Assembly (NCBI RefSeq): GCF_016907955.1
Contig: NZ_JAFBCX010000017.1
Coordinates: 83,603 to 147,602, forward strand
Origin: Lentzea nigeriaca
GTDB taxonomy: Bacteria > Actinomycetota > Actinomycetes > Mycobacteriales > Pseudonocardiaceae
DNA: 64,000 nt
Direction: 5' to 3'
Within the stretch, counting starts at the first letter, position 1. The number at the start of each line of letters is the position of its first letter. Both the position numbers and the translations under genes were made by a program. Below, piece by piece: positions 26,067-34,729 of this stretch. A model generated the notes under the pieces. It was not told the DNA's origin. It saw only the letters and a list, made by a program, of their open reading frames with translations, and did not search any database.

Positions 26067-26103
26067 GGGCCCTTCGTCGTCGTCTCGATGAGACCGTGGG
26101 CTC
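26067..26103. promoter_or_regulatory. Tandem DosR-like boxes upstream of Rv1733c-like copy 1
   Basis: GGGCC-CTTC-GTCGT (26067) and GAGAC-CGTG-GGCTC (26090) are two imperfect copies of GGGAC-N4-GTCCC starting 23 bp apart. They lie 48-84 bases before the ATG at 26019. Confidence 0.55.
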
Positions 26104-26713
26104 ATGGCAGGTGGGGTCCGGCCGCCCACCGGTGCCGGACACCCTCCGCGCGTTCCCGTTCCTCCAACTCGAGCTCGATGCGGACAAGCGCGTCGCACAG
26201 CAGGGGAACCCAATGCCGCCGCAGCACCCGCACGCGTTGCCGGGTCGCGTCGGCCTCGGTGGACACCAGCCGCAGTGCGGCAACGGCCACAGCGTGCTGG
26301 ACGGCCGCTTCGAGCGCCCTGCGTTGTTCCTGCGCCGCGCGGGTGATCGCCGTGCCACCGGGCAGGGTGGACTCCGAGTCGGGTGGGGGTGCGCACGTCG
26401 CCGCGGCGGGATAGCGCACGCCCAGCGTCGTGGTCCACGAGACGGTGACCTCCGCTTCGGCGGAGCTGCCCGCCAGGCGGATGCCGCGCCTGCCTCCCAC
26501 CAGCGCGCCGCGCAGCGTCCAGGTGCGCGCTTCGGCGAGGCGGGCGCGCCACTCCTCGCCGCTGCGGCCGACGACGGCTTCGAGCCGTCGTTGTTCCGCG
26601 TGCAACGCCCGCAGCTTCTGTTCCAGCAACTCGGCCGCGCGCTCCGCGCCGGTCAGGCGGCGGCGCAGCCACGAGCGGCCGGAGCGGCCAGGCGGTACCC
26701 GGATCGCGGTCAT
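26102..26713 (-). CDS. V/A-type ATPase subunit D (central rotor stalk)
   Basis: The 203-residue protein begins IRVPPGRSGRSWLRRRL, equivalent to the conserved P-T-R-x-x-L-x-x-L-x-x-x-L start of subunit D. It is mostly long alpha helix at both ends, with a variable middle, as expected for the antiparallel coiled-coil rotor shaft. The ATG overlaps the stop of subunit B (ATGA). It is the last gene of the nine-gene ATPase operon, the usual place for atpD in bacterial V/A-ATPases. Confidence 0.85.
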   Translation of the reverse strand: MTAIRVPPGRSGRSWLRRRLTGAERAAELLEQKLRALHAEQRRLEAVVGRSGEEWRARLAEARTWTLRGALVGGRRGIRLAGSSAEAEVTVSWTTTLGVRYPAAATCAPPPDSESTLPGGTAITRAAQEQRRALEAAVQHAVAVAALRLVSTEADATRQRVRVLRRHWVPLLCDALVRIELELEERERAEGVRHRWAAGPHLP

Positions 26714-28071
26714 CGCTGCTCCAGCAGGGCGGTGGGCAGCATCGCGAGTTCGGAGCGAGGCAGCCGCAACAGCACGCGCCACGCCCGCTCCAGCGTGTCG
26801 TCCAACGAGCGGGTCTCCCCGCGGCGCTGGCCGAGCAGCTCGCCGCGGAACGCCTCCTCGAACTCCAGATACGCCCGGTCGGTGCGGCTCAGTCCGCTCA
26901 AGCCGATCAGTTCGGCGAGGTCGCGAACCTGCTGTGCCCGAGCGAGGGCGGCCAGCAGCTGCGCGGCGACGTCGAGGTGGTCCGCGCGCGTGCGGCCGGC
27001 GCCCGCGCCGTTGCGCATCAGCCTCGACAACGACGCGAGCGGGGCGACCGGCGGGTACACGCCGCGCGCGTGCGCCTCGGCGGAGAACACGATCTGTCCC
27101 TCGGTGATGTAGCCGGTGAGATCGGGCACGGGGTGCGTGATGTCGCCGCCCGGCATGGTGAGCACCGGCAGCACCGTCACCGATCCCGGCCTGCCGCGGA
27201 TCCGGCCGCAGCGCTCGAACAGCGAGGCGAGGTCGCTGTAGAGGTAGCCGGGGTACGACCGTCTGGCCGGGATCTCGCCGCGCGCCGCAGACACCTCGCG
27301 CAACGCTTCGGCGTAGCTGGTCATGTCGGTCATCACCACCAGCACGTGCCTGCCGCCGCGGAACGCCAGTTCCTCGGCGACGGTCAGTGCGATCCGCGGG
27401 GTCAGGATGCGTTCGACGACCGGGTCGTCCGCGGTGTTGAGCAGCAGCACCAGTTCTCCCGCGGCTGAGCGCTCCTCCAGCGCGTCTCGTGCGAACGCGG
27501 CGTCGGCGTGGGTGAGGCCGATGCCGGCGAAAACCACGCAGAACTGTGCTCCCCCTACTGTGGATTGTGCGGCGATCTGCGTCGCGAGCTCCAGGTGCGG
27601 CAGTCCCGGCAGGGAGAACAGCGGCAGTTTCTGGCCGCGCACCAGCGTGGTCAGCGCGTCGATCGCCGACACACCGGTGAGCACGGGCTCCGCGGGCGGT
27701 TCGCGCCAGGTCGGGTTCAGCGGGGCTCCGGTCACCGGCTCGCGGCGTGTGCCGAACACCGGCGGACCGCCGTCGATCGGCTGGCCGCGGCCGCCGCACA
27801 CCCGGCCGAGCCACCCGGTGCCGACCGGAATGCCGAACGGGCTGCCGGTGAACTCCAGCGCCGTGCCCGCGCAGCTCATCCCGGCGGTGCCCTCCAGCAC
27901 CTGCACGACGGCGAGGTCGTGGTCGACCTCGAGCACCAGACCGTGCCGCAGCTCACCGGAGGACAGCCTGATGCGCACGAACTCGTCCCAGCCGACGCCC
28001 GTGACATCCGCGACCACCACCAGCGGTCCGCGCAGTTCCCGCACCCCGGTGAACTCGACCCCTCCTGTCAC
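26710..28071 (-). CDS. V/A-type ATPase subunit B (regulatory nucleotide-binding subunit)
   Basis: The 453-residue length matches subunit B (about 460). It lacks a Walker A glycine loop; the equivalent position reads GQKLPLFSLPGLPH, as in B subunits. VMTDMTSYAEALREVSAARGEIPARRSYPGYLYSDLA near residues 240-280 is highly characteristic. The GTG start overlaps the stop of subunit A. It forms the A3B3 head with subunit A and contributes the arginine finger region. Confidence 0.95.
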   Translation of the reverse strand: MTGGVEFTGVRELRGPLVVVADVTGVGWDEFVRIRLSSGELRHGLVLEVDHDLAVVQVLEGTAGMSCAGTALEFTGSPFGIPVGTGWLGRVCGGRGQPIDGGPPVFGTRREPVTGAPLNPTWREPPAEPVLTGVSAIDALTTLVRGQKLPLFSLPGLPHLELATQIAAQSTVGGAQFCVVFAGIGLTHADAAFARDALEERSAAGELVLLLNTADDPVVERILTPRIALTVAEELAFRGGRHVLVVMTDMTSYAEALREVSAARGEIPARRSYPGYLYSDLASLFERCGRIRGRPGSVTVLPVLTMPGGDITHPVPDLTGYITEGQIVFSAEAHARGVYPPVAPLASLSRLMRNGAGAGRTRADHLDVAAQLLAALARAQQVRDLAELIGLSGLSRTDRAYLEFEEAFRGELLGQRRGETRSLDDTLERAWRVLLRLPRSELAMLPTALLEQR

Positions 28072-29780
28072 GTCAGCCTCCGCAACCCGGCCAGCACCGC
28101 GTCCCGGCTCCGGCCGATCAGCTCGACGTCCCGCGGCCCGGCCCGCTCGCGCAGCCGAACCAGCTCGGTGAAGTCGAACTCCTCGACGTCCTCGACGGCG
28201 ACGCCCGCGCCGACCAACCGGCGGCACTCGTCCACCACCGCGAGCACGGCCTCGACGAGTGCCGCGGCTTTCTCGTCACCACCTGAAGCATCCACTGTGG
28301 ACAGTGCGCTCTGCTGGAGGACACCGTCGCGCAGAAGCCGCCCGCCGAGCAGCACGACCCGTTCGGGGGCCGAGAGCGTGGCGGCACCGACCAGCTCGGC
28401 GAGTGCGGCGAGCCGGTCGGCCTCGGCCAGCAGCGCGATCACGCGGTCGCGCCGCGCCGGCCAGTTCGGGTCGTTCTCGCGCACGTGGTGGCTGCCGATC
28501 GCGGGCGCGTCCCTGGAGAACGACGAGGACCACGACACCGCCGGGTAGTGCCGGGAATAGGCGAGGTCGCGGTCGAGCGTCCACCTTGCGCGCACGAACC
28601 GTTCGGTGTGCGCGGTGACCGGCTCGGTCATGTCCCCGCCCGGTGGCGACACGGCGCCGATGATCGTGACCGAGCCGCTGGATCCGCCGAGCGTCTCCAC
28701 AGAGCCGGCGCGTTCGTAGAACGCCGCGAGCGCCGAGGCGAGGTCGGCGGGATACCCCTCCTCGGCCGGCAGCGCCCCGGTCCGGGAGGCGAACTCGCGC
28801 AACGCCTCCGCCCAGCGCGACGTGGAGTCGGCGATGACGACCGCGTGATAGCCCATGTCGCGGTAGAACTCCGCCACGGCGACGCCGGTGTAGATGCTTG
28901 CCTCGCGCGCCATCATCGGCATGTTGGAGGTGTTGGCGATGACGACGGTGCGGTCGGCCAGCCGCCCGCCCGTGCGCGGATCCGTGAGCTCGAACAGCTC
29001 CGCGACGACCTCGGCGAGCTCGTTGCCGCGTTCACCGCATCCGATGTAGACGATCACGTCCGCGTCGCACCACTTGGCGAGTTGTTGCAGCAGCACGGTC
29101 TTCCCGGTGCCGAAGCCGCCCGGCACGGCGGCGGCACTGCCGCGTGCGATGGGGAACAGCAGGTCCACCACGCGCTGACCGGTGCGCAGCGGCTCGACCG
29201 CGGTCCGGCGAACCCGGTACGGCCGCGGCACCCGCACGGGCCAGTCCGCGCACAGGCCGACCGGCACGCCGCCCACGGTCGCGATCACCGCGTCGGCCGC
29301 GCATTTCCCGTCCGCCAAGCACTCCACGACACCCGACGTGCCCGGCGGTACGAGCACGCGATGCTCCAACGCACCGGCGTCGGCGACCACGCCGAGCAAC
29401 TGCCCAGGCCGCACCGCATCACCCTCGCTCACCCGCGCCTCGAAGTACCACGCCTGGTCGCCGTCCTTGATCGCCGCGCCCGGCCGGAGAAAGGCGGGGG
29501 CCGACGACAACGGGCGCAGCAGTCCGTCGAACACCCTGCCGAGCAGGCCGGGGCCGAGCCGCACCGACAACGGCCTGCCCGCGGGCACGGCCGCGGCACC
29601 GGGGCCGAGCCCGCCCGTGTACTCGTAGGCCTGCAGGCTCACCAGACCGTCCCGAATCGCCACGACCTCACCAGGTATGGCCGACGGGCCGAGCGTGACC
29701 AGGTCGTGCATCGCCACCGGGCCGATGTCGCGCACCTCGACGAGCGGCCCGGCCACCCGGACGACCCGGCCCGCGGTCAC
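28068..29780 (-). CDS. V/A-type ATPase subunit A (catalytic)
   Basis: The 570-residue catalytic subunit starts with GRVVRVAGPLVEV. It has the extra bulge domain typical of V/A A-subunits (about residues 100-190) and Walker A GGFGTGKT at about 221-228. Downstream are ADSTSRWAEALREFASR and PAEEGYPADLAS. These clearly separate it from F1 beta. The GTG start overlaps the stop of subunit E (GTGA); another in-frame GTG lies 9 bases earlier. ATP hydrolysis or synthesis is coupled to rotation of D/F and the K ring. Confidence 0.95.
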   Translation of the reverse strand: MTAGRVVRVAGPLVEVRDIGPVAMHDLVTLGPSAIPGEVVAIRDGLVSLQAYEYTGGLGPGAAAVPAGRPLSVRLGPGLLGRVFDGLLRPLSSAPAFLRPGAAIKDGDQAWYFEARVSEGDAVRPGQLLGVVADAGALEHRVLVPPGTSGVVECLADGKCAADAVIATVGGVPVGLCADWPVRVPRPYRVRRTAVEPLRTGQRVVDLLFPIARGSAAAVPGGFGTGKTVLLQQLAKWCDADVIVYIGCGERGNELAEVVAELFELTDPRTGGRLADRTVVIANTSNMPMMAREASIYTGVAVAEFYRDMGYHAVVIADSTSRWAEALREFASRTGALPAEEGYPADLASALAAFYERAGSVETLGGSSGSVTIIGAVSPPGGDMTEPVTAHTERFVRARWTLDRDLAYSRHYPAVSWSSSFSRDAPAIGSHHVRENDPNWPARRDRVIALLAEADRLAALAELVGAATLSAPERVVLLGGRLLRDGVLQQSALSTVDASGGDEKAAALVEAVLAVVDECRRLVGAGVAVEDVEEFDFTELVRLRERAGPRDVELIGRSRDAVLAGLRRLT

Positions 29781-30280
29781 GGCGCCCACAGCTCTCGAAC
29801 CTCGTCACCCAGCGCCTCCACAGCACGATCGGTGACCGCACGGACGCCGAGGTCGAGCCGCCTGCCCGGGACGTCGCCGAGCACGCCACCGCCGTCTCCG
29901 TCGCGCACCGACGCGTCCGGCCCCAGCTCGGCCCGCACCGCCGCGACGAGTCGCGCGCGCATCATCGGATCACTGAAAGCCCGCGCCACGGCGGCGGCGA
30001 CCCGGTGGACGAAATCGTCGTAGATTTCGCGCTGCACAGCCAGTTCCAGCGCACGGGCCGCGCGGCGGGCACGCTCGTGCTCGGCGGCGATCGACTCCGC
30101 AGCGGCAGCTCTGCCCGCGGCCGCGGCCTCGCCCAGGATCCGCCGTGCCTCGGCTCGGGCGTCCGCGAGCGTGCTGTCCGCCTGTCGCCGCGCGGCGGTG
30201 ACCTCCTGTTCCGCTTCGGCTCGCGCACGCGCCAGGAGTGCGGCGATCACCGGTGCCAGTGCGTCCAGCTGGGCGTTCAC
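29777..30280 (-). CDS. V/A-type ATPase subunit E (peripheral stalk)
   Basis: The 167-residue protein has a long Ala/Arg/Glu-rich amphipathic helix (residues 10-85) with heptad character, then a compact C-terminal domain ending GDEVRELWAP. This is the design of subunit E, which pairs with G/H to form the peripheral stator. Its GTG overlaps the stop of F. Position between F and A in the operon supports the call. Confidence 0.82.
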   Translation of the reverse strand: MNAQLDALAPVIAALLARARAEAEQEVTAARRQADSTLADARAEARRILGEAAAAGRAAAAESIAAEHERARRAARALELAVQREIYDDFVHRVAAAVARAFSDPMMRARLVAAVRAELGPDASVRDGDGGGVLGDVPGRRLDLGVRAVTDRAVEALGDEVRELWAP

Positions 30281-30492
30281 GGCGGCATCACCACCACGAG
30301 CGGCCAGGACGTGGCGACGAGTTCGGCCCTCAGCACGCGGGCGGCCTCCTCGGTGAGCAGCACCACCGACACGTCGTCCTCCAGCGAGCTCCACGCCATG
30401 CGCACGGACGCGTCGTCGCCCACCTCGTGCACGCGTGCACCGGCAAGCGCCCAGCCGTCCACTCCGGTGCCGATCACGGCCACCGCGCCCAC
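30277..30492 (-). CDS. V/A-type ATPase subunit F, short form
   Basis: This 71-residue protein begins VAVIGTGVDGWALAGARV, equivalent to the conserved IxVIGxxxxxxGFxLAGV of subunit F, and has VVLLTEEAARVL in the middle. Usual F subunits are about 100 residues, so the C-terminal helix that inserts into the head is missing or very short. The GTG start is 4 bases after the K stop and its own stop overlaps E. Confidence 0.75.
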   Translation of the reverse strand: MGAVAVIGTGVDGWALAGARVHEVGDDASVRMAWSSLEDDVSVVLLTEEAARVLRAELVATSWPLVVVMPP

Positions 30493-30495
30493 GAC

Positions 30496-30921
30496 TCACG
30501 CCTTCCCGATGAGGATCACGGCCACGATCAGGCCGTAGATCGCGATGCCCTCGGCGAGGCCGACGATCACCATGGCCCGCCCGAACAACTCGGGACGCTC
30601 GCTCAGCGCGGCCAGAGCGGCCGCTCCGGTGTAGGCCACGGCGATCGCGGCGCCGATGGACGAGCCGGCGACCGAGATCGCCGCGCCGATGAGCGCCGCC
30701 CAGTTCGCCGCGGGCGGGGTGCTCTGGGCGACGGTCAGCGGTGCGGCGGCCGCCTCGCCGCCGCTCAGCGCGACGACGAGCGCGATCGCCGCTCCCACCA
30801 GCAGAAGTGCGTTCAGCCCGAGGAACACGGTGAGAGCGGCGCGTCCCTTGCGCCGCACCAGCAGCACCGCACCCGCGCACGCCGCGACGAGCACCGGCAG
30901 ACCTGCCAACCAGACCATCAT
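30496..30921 (-). CDS. V/A-type ATPase subunit K (membrane rotor proteolipid)
   Basis: The 141-residue protein has four hydrophobic helices. Helices 3-4 form a classical c-subunit hairpin with glycine/alanine-rich GAAISVAGSSIGAAIAV and GLAEGIAIYGL, the latter holding the ion-binding Glu. Helices 1-2 lack an equivalent carboxylate and do not resemble a c-subunit repeat. There is thus one binding site per four helices, which would favour ATP-driven pumping. No sodium-signature Gln/Glu pattern is obvious, so protons are the default guess. ATGATG overlaps the stop of subunit I. Confidence 0.9.
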   Translation of the reverse strand: MMVWLAGLPVLVAACAGAVLLVRRKGRAALTVFLGLNALLLVGAAIALVVALSGGEAAAAPLTVAQSTPPAANWAALIGAAISVAGSSIGAAIAVAYTGAAALAALSERPELFGRAMVIVGLAEGIAIYGLIVAVILIGKA

Positions 30922-32150
30922 CGTGCCTCCCCGTGCCAAGGGCGGAATGGCCGGCCCTCGATCTCGAAGACCCGCGAGAACAGTTCGTAGAACTCCAGGC
31001 GCAACGCCTGGATCGCGGCGACCAGCGCCTCGAGGGAGAACGCCAGGGCGTTGCCGAGCAGGAAGAGGACGACCGCCGCGCCGACCCCGGCCACCCCGTG
31101 GCCCGCCAGCGCGGTCGTGCCCAGCCACACCAGGGAACCGATCGCCGCGTGCACGAGGCCGAACGCCGCGAGCCGGGCGAAGGACACCAGGTTCGACCCG
31201 GTCCTGATCACGATGTCGAACAACTCCACCACGGCCTGTGCCACGCCCGCGGCACCACCGCCGGACGCGGCCGCGAAACCCACCCCGGCCAGCGTCAGCC
31301 CGGCCACCGCCGTGACGGCGCCGGCCACGACGACGAGCCCGGCGTGGAGCAACAGGCCGCCGGCCACGCCGGCGATTCCCAGGAACAGCGCGGCACCGGC
31401 AACTCCCGACGCCGCGTACACCGCGAGCCGCGGACCGCCCTCCCGCCACCGGTTGACGATCGCGACGGCGTACGCGGCGGCGAGCAGCACCGCCCCCACC
31501 GCCACGCCGGACCCCAGCAGCAGCACGGGGTCCTCCAGCGGATCGACCCACAACGCCGCAACGACACCGGTCGGCCCGAAGAACTCCCCGTAGAGCACAC
31601 CGAAAAGGGTGCTCGCCACGCCTGCCCCGGCGACGAACGGCCACGCCGCGCGCCAGCGCGCAAGCCGGGACCAGCCGCGCAACAGCGCCGCGACCGCCAC
31701 CAGCAGCAGCCCCTGGCCGGCGTCGCCGAACATCATCCCGAACATCAGCACGTAGGCGGCGCCAGCCAGCAACGTCGGATCGACGTCCTGGTACGGCACG
31801 GTGCCGTACGTGCTCACGAGCGGTGTGAACGAACGCCGCACCGACCCGGTTTCGCGCAGCAGAGTCGGCGGATCCACACCGCGCGGCGCGCGCATGGGCA
31901 CTATCGCGGCACCCACCTCGGCGAGAGCGGCCGCGATGCCGGGCCGGTCGTCGGCCGGGCACCAGCCCGCCAGCGCCGCGACCTCACCGCGCCGGACCGC
32001 GCCGGCGATCAGCTTCTCGAGTTCCTCTTCCGTGCGGTCGATGTCAACCAGGCCCGACAGCTTCAGCACCGCGTCGCGCAGCACGTCGCCGGGGGCGACG
32101 ATCGCCACCCGTTCCATCCGGACCGGAGTCACCGCTTCAGGCAAGGGCAT
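30918..32150 (-). CDS. V/A-type ATPase subunit I (stator membrane subunit), shortened
   Basis: The 410-residue protein has a cytosolic N-terminal part of only about 140 residues and then seven or eight membrane helices. Usual I/a subunits are 600 or more residues, so the cytosolic arm is greatly reduced. It contains PYQDVDPTLLAGAAYVLMFGMMFGDAGQG, a hallmark of the family. The essential arginine is in NLVSFARLAAFGLVHA near residue 335. GGAGG six bases before the ATG at 32150 supports this start, which overlaps subunit C by 14 bases. Confidence 0.9.
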   Translation of the reverse strand: MPLPEAVTPVRMERVAIVAPGDVLRDAVLKLSGLVDIDRTEEELEKLIAGAVRRGEVAALAGWCPADDRPGIAAALAEVGAAIVPMRAPRGVDPPTLLRETGSVRRSFTPLVSTYGTVPYQDVDPTLLAGAAYVLMFGMMFGDAGQGLLLVAVAALLRGWSRLARWRAAWPFVAGAGVASTLFGVLYGEFFGPTGVVAALWVDPLEDPVLLLGSGVAVGAVLLAAAYAVAIVNRWREGGPRLAVYAASGVAGAALFLGIAGVAGGLLLHAGLVVVAGAVTAVAGLTLAGVGFAAASGGGAAGVAQAVVELFDIVIRTGSNLVSFARLAAFGLVHAAIGSLVWLGTTALAGHGVAGVGAAVVLFLLGNALAFSLEALVAAIQALRLEFYELFSRVFEIEGRPFRPWHGEAR

Positions 32151-33036
32151 CGAAGACCTCCACCGGCCGTCCACCGCGTGCGGCGAGCTCGAGCGCGGCA
32201 CGCACCCGCCGGGCGTCCAGCGCGAGCAGGGCGACGCATCCGACCACCGGTTCCGGCCCGAACCCCGGCCCCCGCAGCAGCGTGTGCGCGTCGTTCTCGA
32301 CGCGTGTCCACCACCGTTCCTCGGCACGCCAAAGATCTGCGGGGTCCCGCACGTCCGCGAGCGCCCACGCCGCCTCACCCGGCAGCGCACCGGCGAACGC
32401 CGTCAGGTCGCCGGGCGACTCCGGTCCGAGCAGCGCCGAGTCCGGTACCGGCCGGCCGAGCAGGAACCGCACCCGCGCGACCAGCAACGCCGCCGCGCCC
32501 GCGGCCCACGCCGCCGCCTGCGGCACGCCACCCGCCACTCGCGCCGCCCAGCCGAGTTGCACGCCACAGGCGATCCGCCACGGGTCGTGCGCACCTGGAT
32601 CACCCCAGGGCGAGGCTGCGAGTGCGTGCCGCAGCCCGACGAGCGACGTGGTGGCCGCGAGCCGGGGCCAGGCGGTGGCGAGCGTGCCGAGCCGGTACAG
32701 CTCACCTGAGCTCTCCCCGGCCAGTGACCGCACGTGCTCCAGCACGTTCGCGACCTCGAACCACCCGGCCAGCAGCCGCACCAGCTCGGCACCCGCACGC
32801 GGCTGCCACCCCGCGAGCACCCGCAGGTGCCACAACAGGGTCGCGGCGACCGCGTGCTCGGTCTGCTCCAGCGACTGCCCCACTCGCACGTACCGCTGAT
32901 AGGGACCGGTGTCCAGCAACCGTTGCGCGTCGGCCAGCGACACGCAGCCCGCCACCTCGCGCGCGCCGAGGGCACCGGACCGCCGGCGCAGCAACGCCTG
33001 TGCCCGCACCCCGCCCGCGACCCACGCCGCGCTCAC
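32137..33036 (-). CDS. V/A-type ATPase subunit C (rotor-top funnel)
   Basis: The 299-residue, mainly helical protein is rich in Ala/Leu/Arg/Trp. It has LRVLAGWQPRAGAELVRLLAGWFEVANV near residues 68-95, matching the conserved helix of subunit C/d, which caps the K ring and holds the D/F shaft. GTG with AAGGAGG upstream overlaps the stop of the G/H gene. Sequence similarity is modest; position and size carry the call. Confidence 0.78.
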   Translation of the reverse strand: MSAAWVAGGVRAQALLRRRSGALGAREVAGCVSLADAQRLLDTGPYQRYVRVGQSLEQTEHAVAATLLWHLRVLAGWQPRAGAELVRLLAGWFEVANVLEHVRSLAGESSGELYRLGTLATAWPRLAATTSLVGLRHALAASPWGDPGAHDPWRIACGVQLGWAARVAGGVPQAAAWAAGAAALLVARVRFLLGRPVPDSALLGPESPGDLTAFAGALPGEAAWALADVRDPADLWRAEERWWTRVENDAHTLLRGPGFGPEPVVGCVALLALDARRVRAALELAARGGRPVEVFDALA

Positions 33037-33470
33037 GGCACAGCCTCCTTCAGCACCGCGAGCGCCGACGCCACCGCCCGGTCCACGAGCCGGGGCATGC
33101 GAGCCGCGGCACGTGCACGCGTCTGTTCGGAGCGCTCCCGCACCGCCGCGACGAGCTGTTCGCCGTCCGGAGCCGCTTTTGCCCGCGCACGGGCGGCCGT
33201 ACGCGCACGCACCGTCGCTGCACGGTCTTTCGCCTCGACGCGGAAGTTCTCGGCTTGGCCTGCTGCCCGCGCACGAATCCCGGCCGCCTCCGCCCGTGCC
33301 TCGATCCGGATGCGCTCCGCTTCCTGCTCGGCCTCGGCCAGCAACGCGAGCACCGGCCCCAGCTCGGCGTCCAGCTCGGCAGCCCGGTCCGCCGGCACTC
33401 CCGGCCGCGCCGCCGCACCCGGCGTCCCCGCCGGGCGGTAGCGCTGCAGGAGATCGCGGAGCCTCGTCAC
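33033..33470 (-). CDS. V/A-type ATPase subunit G/H (peripheral stalk coiled coil)
   Basis: The 145-residue protein is almost entirely a charged coiled coil, with repeated A-E-A-E/R-A-R-A patterns from residue 30 to 115 and no membrane segment. As the first gene of the operon, 5' to C and I, it is where the stator helix subunit G/H is normally found. GTG at 33470 is preferred; an earlier in-frame start would run through the promoter boxes. Confidence 0.7.
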   Translation of the reverse strand: MTRLRDLLQRYRPAGTPGAAARPGVPADRAAELDAELGPVLALLAEAEQEAERIRIEARAEAAGIRARAAGQAENFRVEAKDRAATVRARTAARARAKAAPDGEQLVAAVRERSEQTRARAAARMPRLVDRAVASALAVLKEAVP

Positions 33471-33505
33471 CGGTCCATGGTCGCGACGCGCTGCCGTGTA
33501 CGGCA

Positions 33506-33542
33506 GTGACGGACCTCCCCGTTGCACAGGGACCTCGGCCCC
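33506..33542. promoter_or_regulatory. Tandem DosR-like boxes upstream of the V/A-ATPase operon
   Basis: GTGAC-GGAC-CTCCC (33506) and GGGAC-CTCG-GCCCC (33529) start exactly 23 bp apart and lie 36-72 bases before the first ATPase gene. Both follow the GGGAC-N4-GTCCC pattern. Confidence 0.6.
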
Positions 33543-33599
33543 TTGAGCGCCCCCCATCCGGTGCGGGCCTCGGGATCAACAGGGCAGGGCGACCGCCCG

Positions 33600-33976
33600 A
33601 TCCCGGTCCCAGGCCGCCACCGGCACGTCCACTCGACGAGCAGTTCGTGCGCGAGCAACGGATCAGTGGCGGCGAGCTTCCGTGCCTCGGCCCGTCGTGC
33701 CCGAGCGGTCAGCGCCTGCTCGATCTCCGAGGCACTGGTGCCCTCTGGGCGGTGGGAGACCTTGCGCGGCAACAACAGTTGGTGCACGCATGCCGTCACG
33801 ATCAGCGCGATGCCGCCCATGCCGGCGACCGTCGGCAGCACCTGGCCCGCGGTGCCCACCGAATTGCCGTTCGCGTCGACCGGGCGGCGGTGCACAGACC
33901 GGCAGCCCCAGCGCCACCACCCTGTTGGCCGCCGCGAACGACGGCCCGCCACGGCCGAACTACCCTGTCCGGCCAC
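33600..33976 (-). pseudogene. Membrane-protein remnant upstream of the ATPase operon
   Basis: A minus-strand frame has one hydrophobic segment (VLPTVAGMGGIALIVTACVHQLLLP) followed by a basic/acidic helix with SEIEQALTARARRAEARKL and DPLLAHEL. The composition is protein-like. Continuing the frame runs into the ATPase promoter boxes and loses that character, so the gene is probably 3'-truncated. I do not recognise the family. Confidence 0.35.
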
Positions 33977-34068
33977 CTCGGCCTGCGGGATCCTTCACGT
34001 GGACAGCACACCGCGAGGAGGAGGGCATCTCGGCACGCGGAGATGATCTGCGCCCGATGCGGACGACG

Positions 34069-34704
34069 TCAGCCGCGGGTGCCGACCGCGAACGCGACCC
34101 GCTTGGCGACGGACACCGCATGGTCGGCGAACCGCTCGTAATAGCGGCCCAGCAGCGTGAGGTCCATCGCGGTCTCGACGTCCCACCGGTGTTCGACGAC
34201 CAAGCTGCCGTACAGGGACGTGAGCAAGGTGTCCATCTCGTCGTCGGCTCGGTCCATGACCACTGCCGCGTCGGCGTCTCCGGTCGTGATCGCCTCCTGT
34301 GCGGCCGCGGCCAGCCGAGCCGCCACCGCCCCCATCTCGATGATGGTCGGACGCACCGACTGCGGGACCACCGGCCGGGGATGCCGTTGCCGCACCAGCT
34401 CGGCGACATGACGGGCCAACGCGGCCATGCGCTTGAGGTCCGCGCTCGTCCGCAGACCCGCGACGATCGTGCGGAGATCACCTGCCACGGGCTGCTGCAG
34501 CGCCAGCAAGGCGAGGGCCTGCTGGTCGATCCGGTGGTGCGCCTCGACCAGTTCCTCGTCCTCGCCGATCACGTCGGCGGCCCCGGTGAGCGAGATGTCC
34601 AGCAGGGCGGTGGTGGCGCGGGTCATCGCGTCCTGGGTGCGCTGGGCCAGATCGGCCAGCTGCCGGCGGAACGCGGCCAGTTCCGCTTCGAACGCCTCAC
34701 GCAT
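34069..34704 (-). CDS. phoU: PhoU-family phosphate regulatory protein
   Basis: The 211-residue all-helical protein has two PhoU repeats. They include DEELVEAHHRIDQQALALLALQQPVAGDLR near residues 50-80 and DDEMDTLLTSLYG near 155, with E/D-x-x-x-D metal-binding patterns. The C-terminal YYERFADHAVSVAKRVAF is diagnostic. PhoU links phosphate transport with the PhoR/PhoP system and with persistence. No pst genes are near. It is 25 bases downstream of a CBS-BON gene and presumably co-transcribed. GAAGAGG precedes the ATG at 34704. Confidence 0.9.
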   Translation of the reverse strand: MREAFEAELAAFRRQLADLAQRTQDAMTRATTALLDISLTGAADVIGEDEELVEAHHRIDQQALALLALQQPVAGDLRTIVAGLRTSADLKRMAALARHVAELVRQRHPRPVVPQSVRPTIIEMGAVAARLAAAAQEAITTGDADAAVVMDRADDEMDTLLTSLYGSLVVEHRWDVETAMDLTLLGRYYERFADHAVSVAKRVAFAVGTRG

Positions 34705-34729
34705 GACGATCACCTCTTCCGCGGTCCGT

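Noticed and set aside
30933..33509. 858-codon plus-strand open frame across the ATPase genes
   Set aside because: Its Arg/Pro/His-rich translation is antisense to subunits I, C and G/H, which carry family motifs and coupled starts.
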